NCBI GenBank assembly: GCA_040753075.1
Contig: JBFMHA010000017.1
Location: forward strand, 1 to 55,918
Direction of reading: 5' to 3'
DNA length: 55,918 nt
Origin: UBA6814 sp040753075
GTDB lineage: Bacteria; Desulfobacterota; Desulfovibrionia; Desulfovibrionales; Desulfovibrionaceae
This document shows, piece after piece, positions 8,316-18,100 of the stretch. Both the position numbers and the translations under genes were made by a program. Position 1 is the stretch's first letter. Each line of letters begins with the position of its first letter. The notes beneath the pieces are model-generated. The model was not told the origin of the DNA. It ran no database searches and saw only the letters and a program-made list of their open reading frames with translations.

Positions 8316-10287
8316 GGCCGGCCTCCCGGTTCAGCGGCATGGCGACGGTGAACGTCGTCCCCCGGCCGGGCTCGCTCTCGCACGAGATCTGCCCGCCCAG
8401 GGTCTGCGTCGCCAGGTTGTAGACGATGGACAGGCCCAGCCCGGCGCCGCCCTTGGCCCGGGTGGTGGTGAAGAAGGGCTCGAAGGCCTTGTCCCGCTCC
8501 CCGGGCGTCATGCCCCGGCCGTTGTCGGAATAGACCAGGGTCAGGACCCCGCCGGCCGCGGACACGCCGATGCGGATCTCGCCCGGAGCGCCCTCGGCGA
8601 AGGCGTGGGTCAGGGAGTTCATGATGAAGTTGGTGAGGATCTGGGAGAACGCCCCGGGATAGCTGTCGATGCGGAGGTCCGGGTCGCAGTCCACCAGGAC
8701 CGCGTGCCCGGTGCGCTTGAGCGTGGGCCGCAGGCTGAGCAGGATCTCCCCGATGTACCCGGCGACGTTGAAGGTGCGGCGCTCCTGGGAGGACTGGTCC
8801 ACCGCCACCTGCTTGAAGCTGCGCACCAGGTCCGAGGCCCGGCGCAGGTTGCCCAGGATCATGCCCGCGGCCTCGGTCGCGGTGTCCAGGTACTCCTTGA
8901 GGGCCGAACGCCGCATCTCCCCGGACTCCAGCGCCGCCGCCGCGGCCCGGGTCTTCTCCTCCAGGAGCGAGGCCGCGGTCACGCCGACGCCCACCGGGGT
9001 GTTGATCTCGTGCGCCACCCCGGCCACCAGCCCGCCCAGGGCCGCCATCTTCTCGGCCTGCACCAGCTGCGACTGGGTGCGGCGCAGCCCCTCCAGCGCC
9101 TCCTGCAGCTCCCGGTTGGACACCGCCAGGTCCTCGGTGCGCCGCGCCACCCGCTCCTCCAGCTCCTCGTTGAGCCGCTGCAGCTCGGCCTCGGCCCGGG
9201 CCCGGGCCTCCTCGCGCCGCTCCAGGCCCTCGGCCATGCTGTCGAAGGCCCCGGCCAGCCGGCCGAACTCGCCTTCGCCGTATCCCGGCCCGGTGCGGGT
9301 GGACAGGTCCCCGCTTCCCAGCCGGCCGGCCGCGTCCACCAGCCGCCGCACCCGGCGCAGGATGGTGAACTCCCCGAGCAGCCGGGCCAGGGCCAGGGCC
9401 AGGAGCGCCGCCAGGAGCAGCAGGGCCCCGTTGCGGAACACCACCCGCCGCGCCTCGGACAGGGCCTTGTCCACCGGGATGCCCAGGCGGATCATGAGGT
9501 GGGGGAAGGGCGCGCCCTCGAAGCGCAGGCGCTTGTAGGCGTACAGCCGGAGCGCGCCGTCCACGCCCGCCTCCTGGAAGGTCCCCTCCTCCTCGGGGCC
9601 GGACATGAACTCGATCATGCGGGGGAGGTCCGGGACCCAGGTGTACTTCTCGGTCTCCGGGAACCGGGTCAGGCGCATGCCGCGCGCGTCGGTGAGGGTG
9701 AACACCGAGTTCTCCGGCAGGTGCGCCCCGTAGAAGAACCCGCCGAACAGGTTGAGGTCGAAGGCCGCCACCAGCACCCCCTTGGCCCGGCCCGCCGGGT
9801 CCAGCACCGGCTGGGCGAAGTGCAGGATCACCCGGCGGGGCTCCTCCTGCAGCGCATAGTGGCCGGTGACGAAGCCCCGGCCCTCCATGGCCCGGAGGAA
9901 ATAGGGCACGCTCCCGATGTCCCGCGGACCGGAGGGCGAGGTGGACACCGCCACCCGGCCCCGGGCGTCGGCCAGGAACAGCGCGGCGAAGGCGCTTTCG
10001 CCCCGCTGCGTCTCGTCCAGCAGCTCCTGGCAGACCGCCAGGTCCATGTTGCGGACCTCGGTGGTGCTGGCCAGGGTCAGGAGCAGCAGGCGGGCGTTGT
10101 CCACCACCCGCTGGTGGTGCGCGGCCATGGTCCTGACCTGGCTCTGGGTGAAGTCCTCGGCGTTGCGCGTGACCGTGCTCTCCAGCTCGCGGCCGGTGTA
10201 GAGCAGGATGGCCATGGCCGGCAGCGACGCGGCCAGCACCAGAAGCTGGAGCAAGGTGCGGAGGGACCAGGATCGGAGGGGCTTCAC
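8302..10287 (-). CDS. membrane sensor histidine kinase with periplasmic Cache-like domain and HAMP
   Basis: The 661-residue protein has an N-terminal membrane helix (LLQLLVLAASLPAMAILL), a roughly 250-residue periplasmic region with a double-Cache-like pattern, and a second helix near residues 285-305. HAMP (GSGDLSTRT) and a coiled coil follow, then a dimerisation helix with His426 (GVAHEINTP). The ATPase contains NSLTHA, DNGRGM and GAGLGLS. The HEINTP variant is typical of kinases whose sensor resembles those for organic acids or amines. It is transcribed ahead of the receiver-DUF3369 kinase and overlaps it by 14 bases. The stimulus is unknown. Confidence 0.9.
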   Translation of the reverse strand: MKPLRSWSLRTLLQLLVLAASLPAMAILLYTGRELESTVTRNAEDFTQSQVRTMAAHHQRVVDNARLLLLTLASTTEVRNMDLAVCQELLDETQRGESAFAALFLADARGRVAVSTSPSGPRDIGSVPYFLRAMEGRGFVTGHYALQEEPRRVILHFAQPVLDPAGRAKGVLVAAFDLNLFGGFFYGAHLPENSVFTLTDARGMRLTRFPETEKYTWVPDLPRMIEFMSGPEEEGTFQEAGVDGALRLYAYKRLRFEGAPFPHLMIRLGIPVDKALSEARRVVFRNGALLLLAALLALALARLLGEFTILRRVRRLVDAAGRLGSGDLSTRTGPGYGEGEFGRLAGAFDSMAEGLERREEARARAEAELQRLNEELEERVARRTEDLAVSNRELQEALEGLRRTQSQLVQAEKMAALGGLVAGVAHEINTPVGVGVTAASLLEEKTRAAAAALESGEMRRSALKEYLDTATEAAGMILGNLRRASDLVRSFKQVAVDQSSQERRTFNVAGYIGEILLSLRPTLKRTGHAVLVDCDPDLRIDSYPGAFSQILTNFIMNSLTHAFAEGAPGEIRIGVSAAGGVLTLVYSDNGRGMTPGERDKAFEPFFTTTRAKGGAGLGLSIVYNLATQTLGGQISCESEPGRGTTFTVAMPLNREAGHERA

Positions 10288-10359
10288 GGCGCTCCCTGCC
10301 CGTTGAAGTCCAAGACTCCCGAGGACCTATGGCAAGTTTCGCATCCCGCACCCCGCCTG

Positions 10360-10986
10360 TCAACGCGCCGCAGCGGCCGCAGCCGCCTCCGCCTGCCTCG
10401 CCACCACGTCGAGCGGGCGGCCGAGGAGGAAGGGGAGGATGTCCGCGGGCAGGCCCTTGTCCGCCAGGGCGGCGCGGAAGGCGCGGTCGTATGCGAGCAT
10501 GTCCGCCGCGGCGCGGGCCGCGCCGCCGTCGCCGGCGCGGGAGGCGGCCAGGAGGCGGGTCAGCTCGGGGACCGGGCAGCGGGCCTCGTGCTCGGCCGCG
10601 AGCTGGGCCAGGGCCGAGCCCGGAGGCAGGATGTCGGCCCGGCCGAGGCGGCCCGAGGCGTAGGCCGCGGCCAGGGCCGCGGTGTCCTTGCAGGAGAGCA
10701 GCCGGCATTCCAGGGGGCGGCTGGCGTAGATGCCGCAGCCCGCGGGCTCCTGCAGGAAGACGCAGGTCCAGGAGGGGTCGCCCGCGCCCTTGAGCTTGAC
10801 CAGCTCCGCCTCCAGGGGGAGCAGGCGGTCCCGGAACTGGTCCCGGGCCGGTTCGCCCCGGCGCAGGGTGAAGAGGTCGGCGTAGGTCAGGACCTTGTCC
10901 CGGACGAGGGGCAGGTCCTCGGCGTGCAGGGCGGGTCCGCCCTGGCGGCAGCACTGGCCGCAGCGGTCGCAGGCGAGATCGGTCAA
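10360..10986 (-). CDS. YkgJ-family cysteine-cluster protein
   Basis: The 208-residue product opens with the CxxCxxCC cluster (CDRCGQCC, residues 5-12) and has further cysteines at CVFL, CGIY and CRLLSC. This matches the zinc- or iron-binding YkgJ/UPF0153 family. I start it at TTG 10986 because GGAGG lies six bases upstream and the TTGA overlap with the kinase stop (10983-10986) fits the pattern of this operon. The C-terminal half is an Ala-rich helical region ending in a poly-Ala tract. The function of the family is not established; metal binding or a role in protein modification has been suggested. Confidence 0.8.
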   Translation of the reverse strand: MTDLACDRCGQCCRQGGPALHAEDLPLVRDKVLTYADLFTLRRGEPARDQFRDRLLPLEAELVKLKGAGDPSWTCVFLQEPAGCGIYASRPLECRLLSCKDTAALAAAYASGRLGRADILPPGSALAQLAAEHEARCPVPELTRLLAASRAGDGGAARAAADMLAYDRAFRAALADKGLPADILPFLLGRPLDVVARQAEAAAAAAAR

Positions 10987-12347
10987 GGCGTTCCTCCGGC
11001 CACGGCCCGCACGTGGGCCAGGCAGGTCGTGTCCATGCGGTCCAGGCAGCCCAGCTCCGCCGAGGCGAACCAGGCCGAGGCGTACGCGGCCCGGTCCGCG
11101 GACCACAGCCGGTCCTGGGCCGGGTCGAAGCGGGGGGCCAGGCAGAAGTCCGCGCCGCGGCGGGGCGGGGCCAGCAGGGTGAGCAGCTCCTCCCCGGTGG
11201 GCAGCCGCCAGTCCCCGCGGCCCGCGAAGCGTCCGGCGTTCAGGCCGGCCGGGTGCTCCGGGGCCTCGGCCCAGGGCAGGGCGTAGTCCGAGCCGCCGCG
11301 CTGCCACAGGAGGCCGGTGGCCGGGTCGTGGAGCGCGTCGCCCCGGTCCTGGAAGCGGTGGGGGTCCGGGTAGGCCAGGGGCCGGGCCAGGTCGTCCACC
11401 GGGAAGAAGGCGCGGGCCGGCCCGGGGCCGGTGCGTCGCGGGACGGAGCGGGGCGGGGCGGCGGGCGGCGGGGCCGGGGCGGGTTCGGGCTCCGGCGGCA
11501 GGACGCAGGCCGCGTCGAGCCGCGCGCGCCAGGCCGCGAGCAGGGTGCGCAGGGCCGCGGCCATGGCCGCGGCCGAGGCGAAGCGCCGGCCGGGGTCCGG
11601 GTCCAGTCCCCTGGCGAAGAAGGCGTCCCAGGCCGGGTCCAGGTCCGGGCTCAGGCTGCTGGGGGCGGGCTCTCCGGGTCCGGGCAGGCGGCCCAGGAGC
11701 ATGCGGTGCAGGGTCACGGCCACGGCGTAGAGGTCGGCCCGGGCGTCGGCCGAGGCCGGGTCCTCCTCCTGCTCCGGGGCCGCGTACCAGGGCGAGCCGA
11801 TCTTCTCCCCGGGCGCGGCGTCGCCGGCCTCGCCGCGCAGCTTCGACAGGCCGAAGTCGATGATCTTGACCACCGCCCCGCCCGGCCCGCTGTCGGCCAG
11901 GAGCAGGTTGAAGGGCTTCACGTCGCGGTGCACGATCCCGGCCGCGTGCAGCCGGGCGAGGCCGGCCAGGGCCTGCAGCGCGATGTCCGCGGCCCGGTCC
12001 AGGGGCAGGATGCGGGAGGGGGCCTCCGCCCGGTAGGTCTCGCCGATGAGGGAGCCCACGCTGGCGCAGTGGTAGTCCATGGTGAAGAAGGGCCGGCCCC
12101 GGCCGTCGCGGTCGAAGTCGTGGACCCCGGCCAGGTTGGGGTGGCGCAGGCCGCCCATGGCGCGGGCCTCGCCCAGGAAGCGGCGCTCGCACTCGGCCAT
12201 GCCCACGAAGGCTTCGACCATCTCCGCCGGGGAGAGGAGCTTGAGGGCCAGGATGCGGCCCACCACCGGCGCGCGCACCTTGTACACCGCGCCCATGCCG
12301 CCGCGGCCCAGCAGGCCCAGCACCTCGTATCGGCCGATGCGCTTCAT
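10983..12347 (-). CDS. Ser/Thr protein kinase fused to a DUF1566-like domain
   Basis: Residues 1 to about 270 are a Hanks-type kinase: glycine loop GRGGMGAVY, Lys in ALKLLS, catalytic HRDVKPFN, DFGLSKL, and activation-segment end APEQ. A Pro/Ala-rich linker follows (residues 290-325). The C-terminal 120 residues match the DUF1566/Lcl pattern (DPATGLLWQRGG, GRGDWRLPTGEELLTLL, LWSADRA), a fold often seen as a sensor or adhesion-like module. No membrane helix is present, so both domains are cytoplasmic. ATGA at 12344-12347 joins it to the phosphoesterase stop, and TTGA joins it to the cysteine-cluster gene. Substrates are unknown. Confidence 0.87.
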   Translation of the reverse strand: MKRIGRYEVLGLLGRGGMGAVYKVRAPVVGRILALKLLSPAEMVEAFVGMAECERRFLGEARAMGGLRHPNLAGVHDFDRDGRGRPFFTMDYHCASVGSLIGETYRAEAPSRILPLDRAADIALQALAGLARLHAAGIVHRDVKPFNLLLADSGPGGAVVKIIDFGLSKLRGEAGDAAPGEKIGSPWYAAPEQEEDPASADARADLYAVAVTLHRMLLGRLPGPGEPAPSSLSPDLDPAWDAFFARGLDPDPGRRFASAAAMAAALRTLLAAWRARLDAACVLPPEPEPAPAPPPAAPPRSVPRRTGPGPARAFFPVDDLARPLAYPDPHRFQDRGDALHDPATGLLWQRGGSDYALPWAEAPEHPAGLNAGRFAGRGDWRLPTGEELLTLLAPPRRGADFCLAPRFDPAQDRLWSADRAAYASAWFASAELGCLDRMDTTCLAHVRAVAGGTP

Positions 12348-13078
12348 CGCTCCGCCAGGATCTCCGCGTAGCGCGCCGGCAGCCCGCGCTCCAGGATCTT
12401 CCGCCGGGTCTCGGCCGAGTCGTAGGGCACGAAGCGGAAGTCCACGGTCTGCGCCGCGCTGTCCCAGAGCACGTACTTGGCGTCCTTGCCCCAGTCGTCC
12501 CGGGGCTGGCCCACGCTGCCCACGTTGACGATGCAGGAGGCCTCCGGGTCCAGCCGGACCCGGCCCGGGCCCGGGTCCCAGCGCCGGAGCCGGCCGTCCC
12601 GGCACTCGGCCAGCGCGATCTCGTGGGTGTGGCCCACGAAGCAGAGCCGCTGCCGCATGTTCTCGAGCGCGGCCACGATCTTCTCGTCGTCGGCGGCGAA
12701 AAGGTAGGTGTGGGCCGAGTCCGGGGGGAATCCGTGCACGAACCGGCAGCCGTGCAGCACCAGGTGCTTCCTGAGCCCGCCCAGGAACTCCACGGTCTGC
12801 GGCGCGACCAGGTGGGCCGTGACCCGCAGGGCGCAGCGGGCCGTGGGGTTGAACCAGCCCAGGCCGCTGCAGCGGCACAGGCCCAGTTCGTGGTTGCCGG
12901 CCAGCATGGCCGCGTCCCGCTCGCGCAGCAGGGCCACCGCCTCGTCCGGGTCCGGGCCGTAGCCCACCATGTCCCCGCAGGACACGATCCCCTCCGCGCC
13001 CTGGGCGTCCAGGTCGGCGAGCACCGCCCGCAGGGCCTCCACGTTCCCGTGGACGTCGGAGAGCACCGCCAGCTTCAT
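12344..13078 (-). CDS. metallophosphoesterase (calcineurin-like)
   Basis: The 244-residue protein carries the ordered metal-binding motifs of the YfcE/MJ0936 group: SDVHGN (residues 7-12), GDMVGYGPDP, GNHE, the late GHTH, and NVGSVGQPRDD. These coordinate two metal ions in phosphodiesterases or phosphatases. The N-terminal ATG at 13078 overlaps the thioesterase stop by ATGA. Beside a Ser/Thr kinase it could serve as the counteracting phosphatase, but the GHTH/GSVGQPR subgroup usually acts on small phosphodiesters, so that is only inference. Confidence 0.88.
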   Translation of the reverse strand: MKLAVLSDVHGNVEALRAVLADLDAQGAEGIVSCGDMVGYGPDPDEAVALLRERDAAMLAGNHELGLCRCSGLGWFNPTARCALRVTAHLVAPQTVEFLGGLRKHLVLHGCRFVHGFPPDSAHTYLFAADDEKIVAALENMRQRLCFVGHTHEIALAECRDGRLRRWDPGPGRVRLDPEASCIVNVGSVGQPRDDWGKDAKYVLWDSAAQTVDFRFVPYDSAETRRKILERGLPARYAEILAER

Positions 13079-13578
13079 GCCCGCCTCAGGTACGGCAGGT
13101 AGCGGTCCGGCACCGGGTCGGCCCCGGTGGCGGCGGCGAATTCGGGGATGGTGGGGCTGTAGAAGGAGCCCTCGGCCTCGGCCTTGCGTTCGCCCTCGGC
13201 CTCGATCCAGCTCACGGCCTTGACCAGGCGGGAGCCGGTCTTCTCCACCCGGGCGCAGACCAGGGCCGGGACCCCGGTGCGCATGGGCTTGGCGAAGCGC
13301 AGCTGCAGCGTCCCGGTGAACACGATCCTGCGGGCCTGGTGCAGGGCGGCCCAGCCGCAGACCTCGTCCATGAGCATGGCCTGGAACCCGCCGTGCAGGA
13401 TGCCGGGATAGCCGGCCATGTCCCCGCGGGGCGTCAGCGGCGCGACCACGGCCTCGCGTCCGGGGTCGGCGAAGAACTCCAGGCGGAAGCCCGAGGCGTG
13501 GCGCGGGCTGCACACGAAGCAGTCGTAGCCGGGAAACTCCAGGAAGATGTTCGCGACGGGCGTCCAGTCCGGCTGCAT
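13075..13578 (-). CDS. PaaI-type hotdog thioesterase
   Basis: The 167-residue single hotdog domain has the HGGFQAMLMDE segment (near residues 62-72), in which the acidic residue on the long helix is the usual catalytic position. The N-terminus begins with a CFVC pair, and an extended Arg/Lys-rich strand follows the helix. It would hydrolyse acyl-CoA thioesters in the cytoplasm; the substrate is unknown. It is the first gene of a four-gene operon in which every junction overlaps by four bases. The ATG at 13578 is 8 bases from an inverted-repeat element, which leaves little room for a promoter outside that element. Confidence 0.82.
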   Translation of the reverse strand: MQPDWTPVANIFLEFPGYDCFVCSPRHASGFRLEFFADPGREAVVAPLTPRGDMAGYPGILHGGFQAMLMDEVCGWAALHQARRIVFTGTLQLRFAKPMRTGVPALVCARVEKTGSRLVKAVSWIEAEGERKAEAEGSFYSPTIPEFAAATGADPVPDRYLPYLRRA

Positions 13579-13586
13579 GGTGTCCC

Positions 13587-13744
13587 CTAGCAGGCCGTTG
13601 AAAAACGGCGATCTGCTGCGTCAGCGAAAAAATCCAGACCGCTTATGTATGTGCAATACATTGCGCGCCCTGGATTTTTCCGCTTCCTTGCATCTCGCCC
13701 TTTTTGAACGGCCTGCGCATTTCGATTTATCAACGGCCTGCTAG
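13587..13744. repeat. CTAG-bounded inverted-repeat element, long form
   Basis: The ends are a perfect 15-base inverted repeat, CTAGCAGGCCGTTGA and TCAACGGCCTGCTAG. Inside are nested arms: AAAAATCCAG with CTGGATTTTT, and a central TATGTAT/ATACAT dyad around 13646-13656. A second copy of the right-end motif (GAACGGCCTGC) lies just inside, at 13706-13716. The right-hand CTAG provides the TAG stop codon of the FAD-linked oxidase. The element spans the whole gap to the thioesterase start and must therefore contain or replace that operon's promoter. Confidence 0.8.
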
Positions 13745-15111
13745 TAGGCCTTGCCGGGGTTCATGATGTGGTGGGGGTCGAACTGGTCCTTGATGCGGCG
13801 CATGAGGGCCAGCTCCGCGGGGCCGATCTGGCGGGGGAGGTAGGCGGCCTTGGTCAGGCCGATGCCGTGCTCGCCGCTCATGGTGCCGCCCAGGGCCAGG
13901 ACCAGGTCCAGGATGTCGGACTTGGCCTTGCGCGCGGCCTCGGCCTGGCCGGCGGCCGCGTCGTACATGACGTTGACGTGGAGGTTGCCGTCGCCCAGGT
14001 GGCCGAAGACCAGGATGGGGAGCCCGGCGGCCGCGCCCGCCTGGCGGATGCCGGCCACGGCCGCGGCGACCTTGCCGCGGGGCACGGTCACGTCGTCGCT
14101 CATCTTGTCCGGCCGGAGCCGGAAGGAGGCGGGGTTGATGAGCCGGCGCTGCTCCCACAGGGGCTCCTCCTGCGCCGCGCCCAGGCCCTGGTCCAGGTGG
14201 GCGGCGTCCGCGGCGCGCAGGACGGCGGTCAGGCGGCCCAGGTCCGCGGCCAGGGCGGCCGCGCTGCCGTCCAGGCGCAGGAGCAGGGCGGCGCGGGTGT
14301 CCCGGGGCCAGGGCGCCGGACCGAGCAGGGCCAGGCAGTCCAGCACCTCGGTCCCCATGAACTCCAGGGCCGCGGGGAGCATCCCGGCGCGGAAAACGTC
14401 CCGGGCCGCGGCCAGGGCCTGGGCCTCCGAGGCGAAGCCGGCCAGGACCGAGGCGGTGGCCTCGGGCCTGGGCAGGAGCTTCAGGATGATCTCGGTGATG
14501 AAGGCCAGGGTGCCTTCGGAGCCCACCAGGAGCCGGGCCAGGTCCAGGCCGGCCACGTTCTTGTGGGTGCGGCCGCCGCAGACGACGGCCTGGCCGCCGG
14601 GCAGCACCGCGGTGAGGCCCAGCACGAAGTCGCGGGTCACGCCGTATTTCAGGGCGCGCATGCCGCCGGCGCAGGTGGCCACGTTGCCGCCGATGGTGGA
14701 GATGCGCACGCTGGCCGGATCCGGGGGGTAGAACAGGCCCTGCGCCTCGGCCCGGGCGGCCAGGTCCGAGGTGATGGCGCCGGGTCCGGCCACGGCCACG
14801 AAGTCCTCGGGGTCGACGGCCACGCTGTCCATGAACAGGGTGGAGACCACGATGCCGCCGCCCTGGGGCACGCAGTCGCCCACCACGTTGGTGGCGCGGC
14901 CGCGGGGGAACAGGGGGATGCGCTCGCGGTGGGCGAAGGCGAGCAGCTCCCGGGCCTGCTCCAGGGTGCGGGGGCGGACCACGGCCCAGGGCTGGGCGAA
15001 GGCGCGGCTGGCGTCCGCGCCGAAGGCCGCGGCCTCTTCGGGCGCGAGGAGGAGCTCCTCGCCCGGGAACAGGGATTTCAGGGTCTGGGCCTGCTGGCGT
15101 TTCAGGGGCAT
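13741..15111 (-). CDS. FAD-linked oxidase, D-lactate/glycolate dehydrogenase type
   Basis: The 456-residue protein is a full-length GlcD/Dld-II flavoprotein of the VAO/PCMH fold. The FAD-binding half has PRGRATNVVGD, the PDP-S---IGGNVATCAGG loop and YGVTRDFVLG. The C-terminal FAD-oxidase half has HLGDGNLHVN and GEHGIG, whose histidines are the usual active-site and metal residues. It oxidises a 2-hydroxy acid, most likely D-lactate, passing electrons to an Fe-S partner. No GlcF-like Fe-S protein is adjacent. The start is taken at 15111 (MPLKRQQ, GGAG eight bases upstream) rather than the longer frame from 15162. Lactate is a standard electron donor for sulfate reducers. Confidence 0.88.
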   Translation of the reverse strand: MPLKRQQAQTLKSLFPGEELLLAPEEAAAFGADASRAFAQPWAVVRPRTLEQARELLAFAHRERIPLFPRGRATNVVGDCVPQGGGIVVSTLFMDSVAVDPEDFVAVAGPGAITSDLAARAEAQGLFYPPDPASVRISTIGGNVATCAGGMRALKYGVTRDFVLGLTAVLPGGQAVVCGGRTHKNVAGLDLARLLVGSEGTLAFITEIILKLLPRPEATASVLAGFASEAQALAAARDVFRAGMLPAALEFMGTEVLDCLALLGPAPWPRDTRAALLLRLDGSAAALAADLGRLTAVLRAADAAHLDQGLGAAQEEPLWEQRRLINPASFRLRPDKMSDDVTVPRGKVAAAVAGIRQAGAAAGLPILVFGHLGDGNLHVNVMYDAAAGQAEAARKAKSDILDLVLALGGTMSGEHGIGLTKAAYLPRQIGPAELALMRRIKDQFDPHHIMNPGKAY

Positions 15112-15177
15112 GGGGGATCTCCGGAAGGGGTCTGCCCGCGTAGGGCGGCCCCATTCAGGCACAAACCGCGGCCCGGG

Positions 15178-18100
15178 TCAATTCCCGGATGCGGGGGAGG
15201 GGGAGTTTTCCTCGGGCAGGACGAGCACCTGGATGCGCGGTTCGCGGACCATGCGCTCCAGGTCCAGGTCGTCGGCCAGGCGGCCGGGCACGAGCACCGC
15301 GCCTTCGTAGCCGGTCTCGACGTACTCCCAGAGTTCGCGGGGGGAGACCGTGCGCACCCCGTCCGGGCACAGGGGCAGGGAGGCGGTGTCGGGGGCGTCC
15401 TCGCCCGCGGTCAGGAGCAGGGCGTAGGCGCAGGCGTCCCGGCTGCGGTCCAGGAGCAGGTCCACGGCCTCGGCCAGGAGTTCGCGGTCGAAGGGGGTGT
15501 CGAAGTCGGGCCGGCCGCCGGCGTGGCCGAGCACCGGGGGGGCGGGGATCAGGGTCTGGGGGATGCGGCGCAGGTCCGGGTCGTTGCGCAGGGCGGAGAA
15601 GACCGTGTCGTGGCCGGCAGGGAGGAACAGGTCCAGCACCGCCAGGTCGGGGGCCACGCCGCGGGCCGCGGCCAGGGCGGTGGGGCCGTCGTGGGCCGTG
15701 ACCACCTCGTAGCCCCTGGACGCGAGGAGTTCGGCCACCGCGGCGCATACCGCGGGATCGGCGTGGGCGGCGAGCACCGTGGGCGGCCGGTCCGGGGCCG
15801 GGGGCGGGGCCGCGCCGTTCTCCCGGGCCGACGCGGGCGGGGCCGGCCCCACCACCGCCGCGGAGGGGATGTCCACGTGGAAGATGGAGCCGCGGCCGGG
15901 CTCGGACTCGACCTCGATGCTCCCGCCGTAGTGGTCCATGATCCGGCGGCAGATCGACAGGCCCAGGCCGGTGCCCTTGGGCTTGTCCGACAGGGTGTCC
16001 GGGGCGGCCTGGTAGAAGGCGTCGAAGATGCGGGGCAGGTCCTCGGCCGCGATGCCCGAGCCGGTGTCGGATATGGTCACGCGGCAGCCGCCCCGGGGAG
16101 AGGGGCCGGCCGCCATGCGCACTTCGCCCGCGGCGGTGAACTTGCCGGCGTTGCCCAGGATGTTCAGGAGCACCTGGAGCAGGTGGTCCGGGTCCATGCG
16201 GACCACGGGCAGCTCGGCGGGCAGCTCCGCGACCAGGCGCACCGCGGGATTGGCCGCGTACTGGCCGCTGACCGCGTGCGCCGCCCGGTCCAGGATCTGG
16301 CGCAGGGGCACGTCCTGGTCGCGCCAGGCCATGCGGCCGTCCTCGATGCGGGTCAGGTCGAGCACGTCGTTGATGAGCCGGGTGAGGCGCTCCCCCTCGT
16401 CGCTGATGATCTCCAGGTTGTCCAGGGCGCGCTCGCAGCGGGGCCGGAACTCGGGATGGCGGTCGAGCAGGGAGGCGAAGACCGCGGCCAGGTCCTTGCG
16501 GATGAGCTTGGCGAACCCCAGCACCGAGGTGAGCGGGGTGCGCAGCTCGTGCGAGACCGAGGAGAGGAAGGCGCTCTTCATGCGGTCCAGCTCCTGCAGG
16601 CGGATGTTGGCCTCCTCCAGTTCATGGGCCTTGTGGGTCAGCTCCCGGGCCTTGGCGGCCAGGTCGCGGGTGCGGACCTCCACGGTGCGCTCCAGCTCCG
16701 CGGCGTGGCGGGCGATGAGGGCCTCGCGCTCCTGGTAGTAGTCGATGCGCCGGCGCAGCTCCTCGGGGGGCAGGTTCAGGTCGGCCAGGATGTCGGCGTA
16801 CTGGCGGGAGAGCTGGTCGGTCTCGGCCGGGGTGAGGAGGCCCGCGTCCGCGAGCGCGCCGTGGGCCACCGAGGAGCCCACCGCGCCGGCCAGCTGGTGT
16901 TCCGCCTCGGTGCGCAGATCGGAGAGTTCGTGCAGGGAGACGCGCTCCCGGCCGGCCAGGCCCAGGCGGCGCAGGCAGCCGTCCAGGGCCAGGCGGGCCC
17001 GGGTCCGGCCGTAGAAGGGACGCAGGGCCTCGGCCAGGATGCGGACCTTGTCCTCCAGGGGTATCAAGGCCTCGCCCGGGGCGCCCCGGACCATCGGCTC
17101 CGCGCCCAGGATGTGCACGTAGGAGCGGGCCAGGGTCGCCTCGGCCGGGTCCTGGCGGAAGGCCAGGGAGCCCAGGACGAACAGGCCGAGGTTGGCCGCC
17201 AGGGACCAGAACACGGCGTGGGTCAGGGGATCCAGGCCGGTGAGGCCGAGCAGGGCCTCGGGCCGCAGCAGGGAGATGCCGAGGGGGCCGGACAGGAGCA
17301 GGTCCCGGGATATCCAGCCGCTCTTCGCCAGGGCGGGCAGGAGCAGGGTGTAGCTCCACACCGCCATGCCCGAGCCCAGGCCGAGCAGGGCGCCGGCCCG
17401 GTGGGCCCCGGTCCAGAACAGGCCGCCCAGGATGGGCGGGGCGAACTGGACGGCCGCGGCGAAGGAGATGACGCCCATGTTCACCAGGGCGTAGGACTCG
17501 CCGACCATGCGCTCGAACCACAGGCCCAGGCCGATGGTCGCGGCCACGCCCACCCATCGGCAGCGCAGGCCGTGCCGGCGCAGGGGGGCCAGGGCCGCGG
17601 CCCGGGAGGCCAGGGGCAGGACCAGATGGTTCACCAGCATGGTGGCGGCGGTCATGGAGGAGATCATGATCATGCTCATGGCCGCGGAGAAGCCGCCGAT
17701 GAACACCAGGAGGGCGAGCCAGGCCCGGCCGTGCAGCATGGGCAGGAGCAGCACGGTGGTGTCGGCCCTGTTCTGGGGGATGCCGGCCTGATGACCGGCC
17801 ACGGCGATGGGGACCATGAACAGGCTGATGAGCAGGAGGTAGAGGGGCAGCAGCCACATGGCCGTGCGGATGTGGTTCTCGGAGGAGTTCTCGACCACGG
17901 CCGTGTGGAACTGGCGGGGGAGGAAGAGGATGGCCGAGGCGGCCAGGAGCAGGTTGGTGGTCCACAGGGCGTAGGGGGCCGCGGCGTCGCCGGCCAGGGT
18001 GTTCAGGCCGGGCCAGGAGGTGCTGCCTTCCTGCATGCCCTGGAGCAGGCCGGTGAAGCCGGAGCTGTCCCAGAACACCACGCACAGGCCGCAGGCCAGG

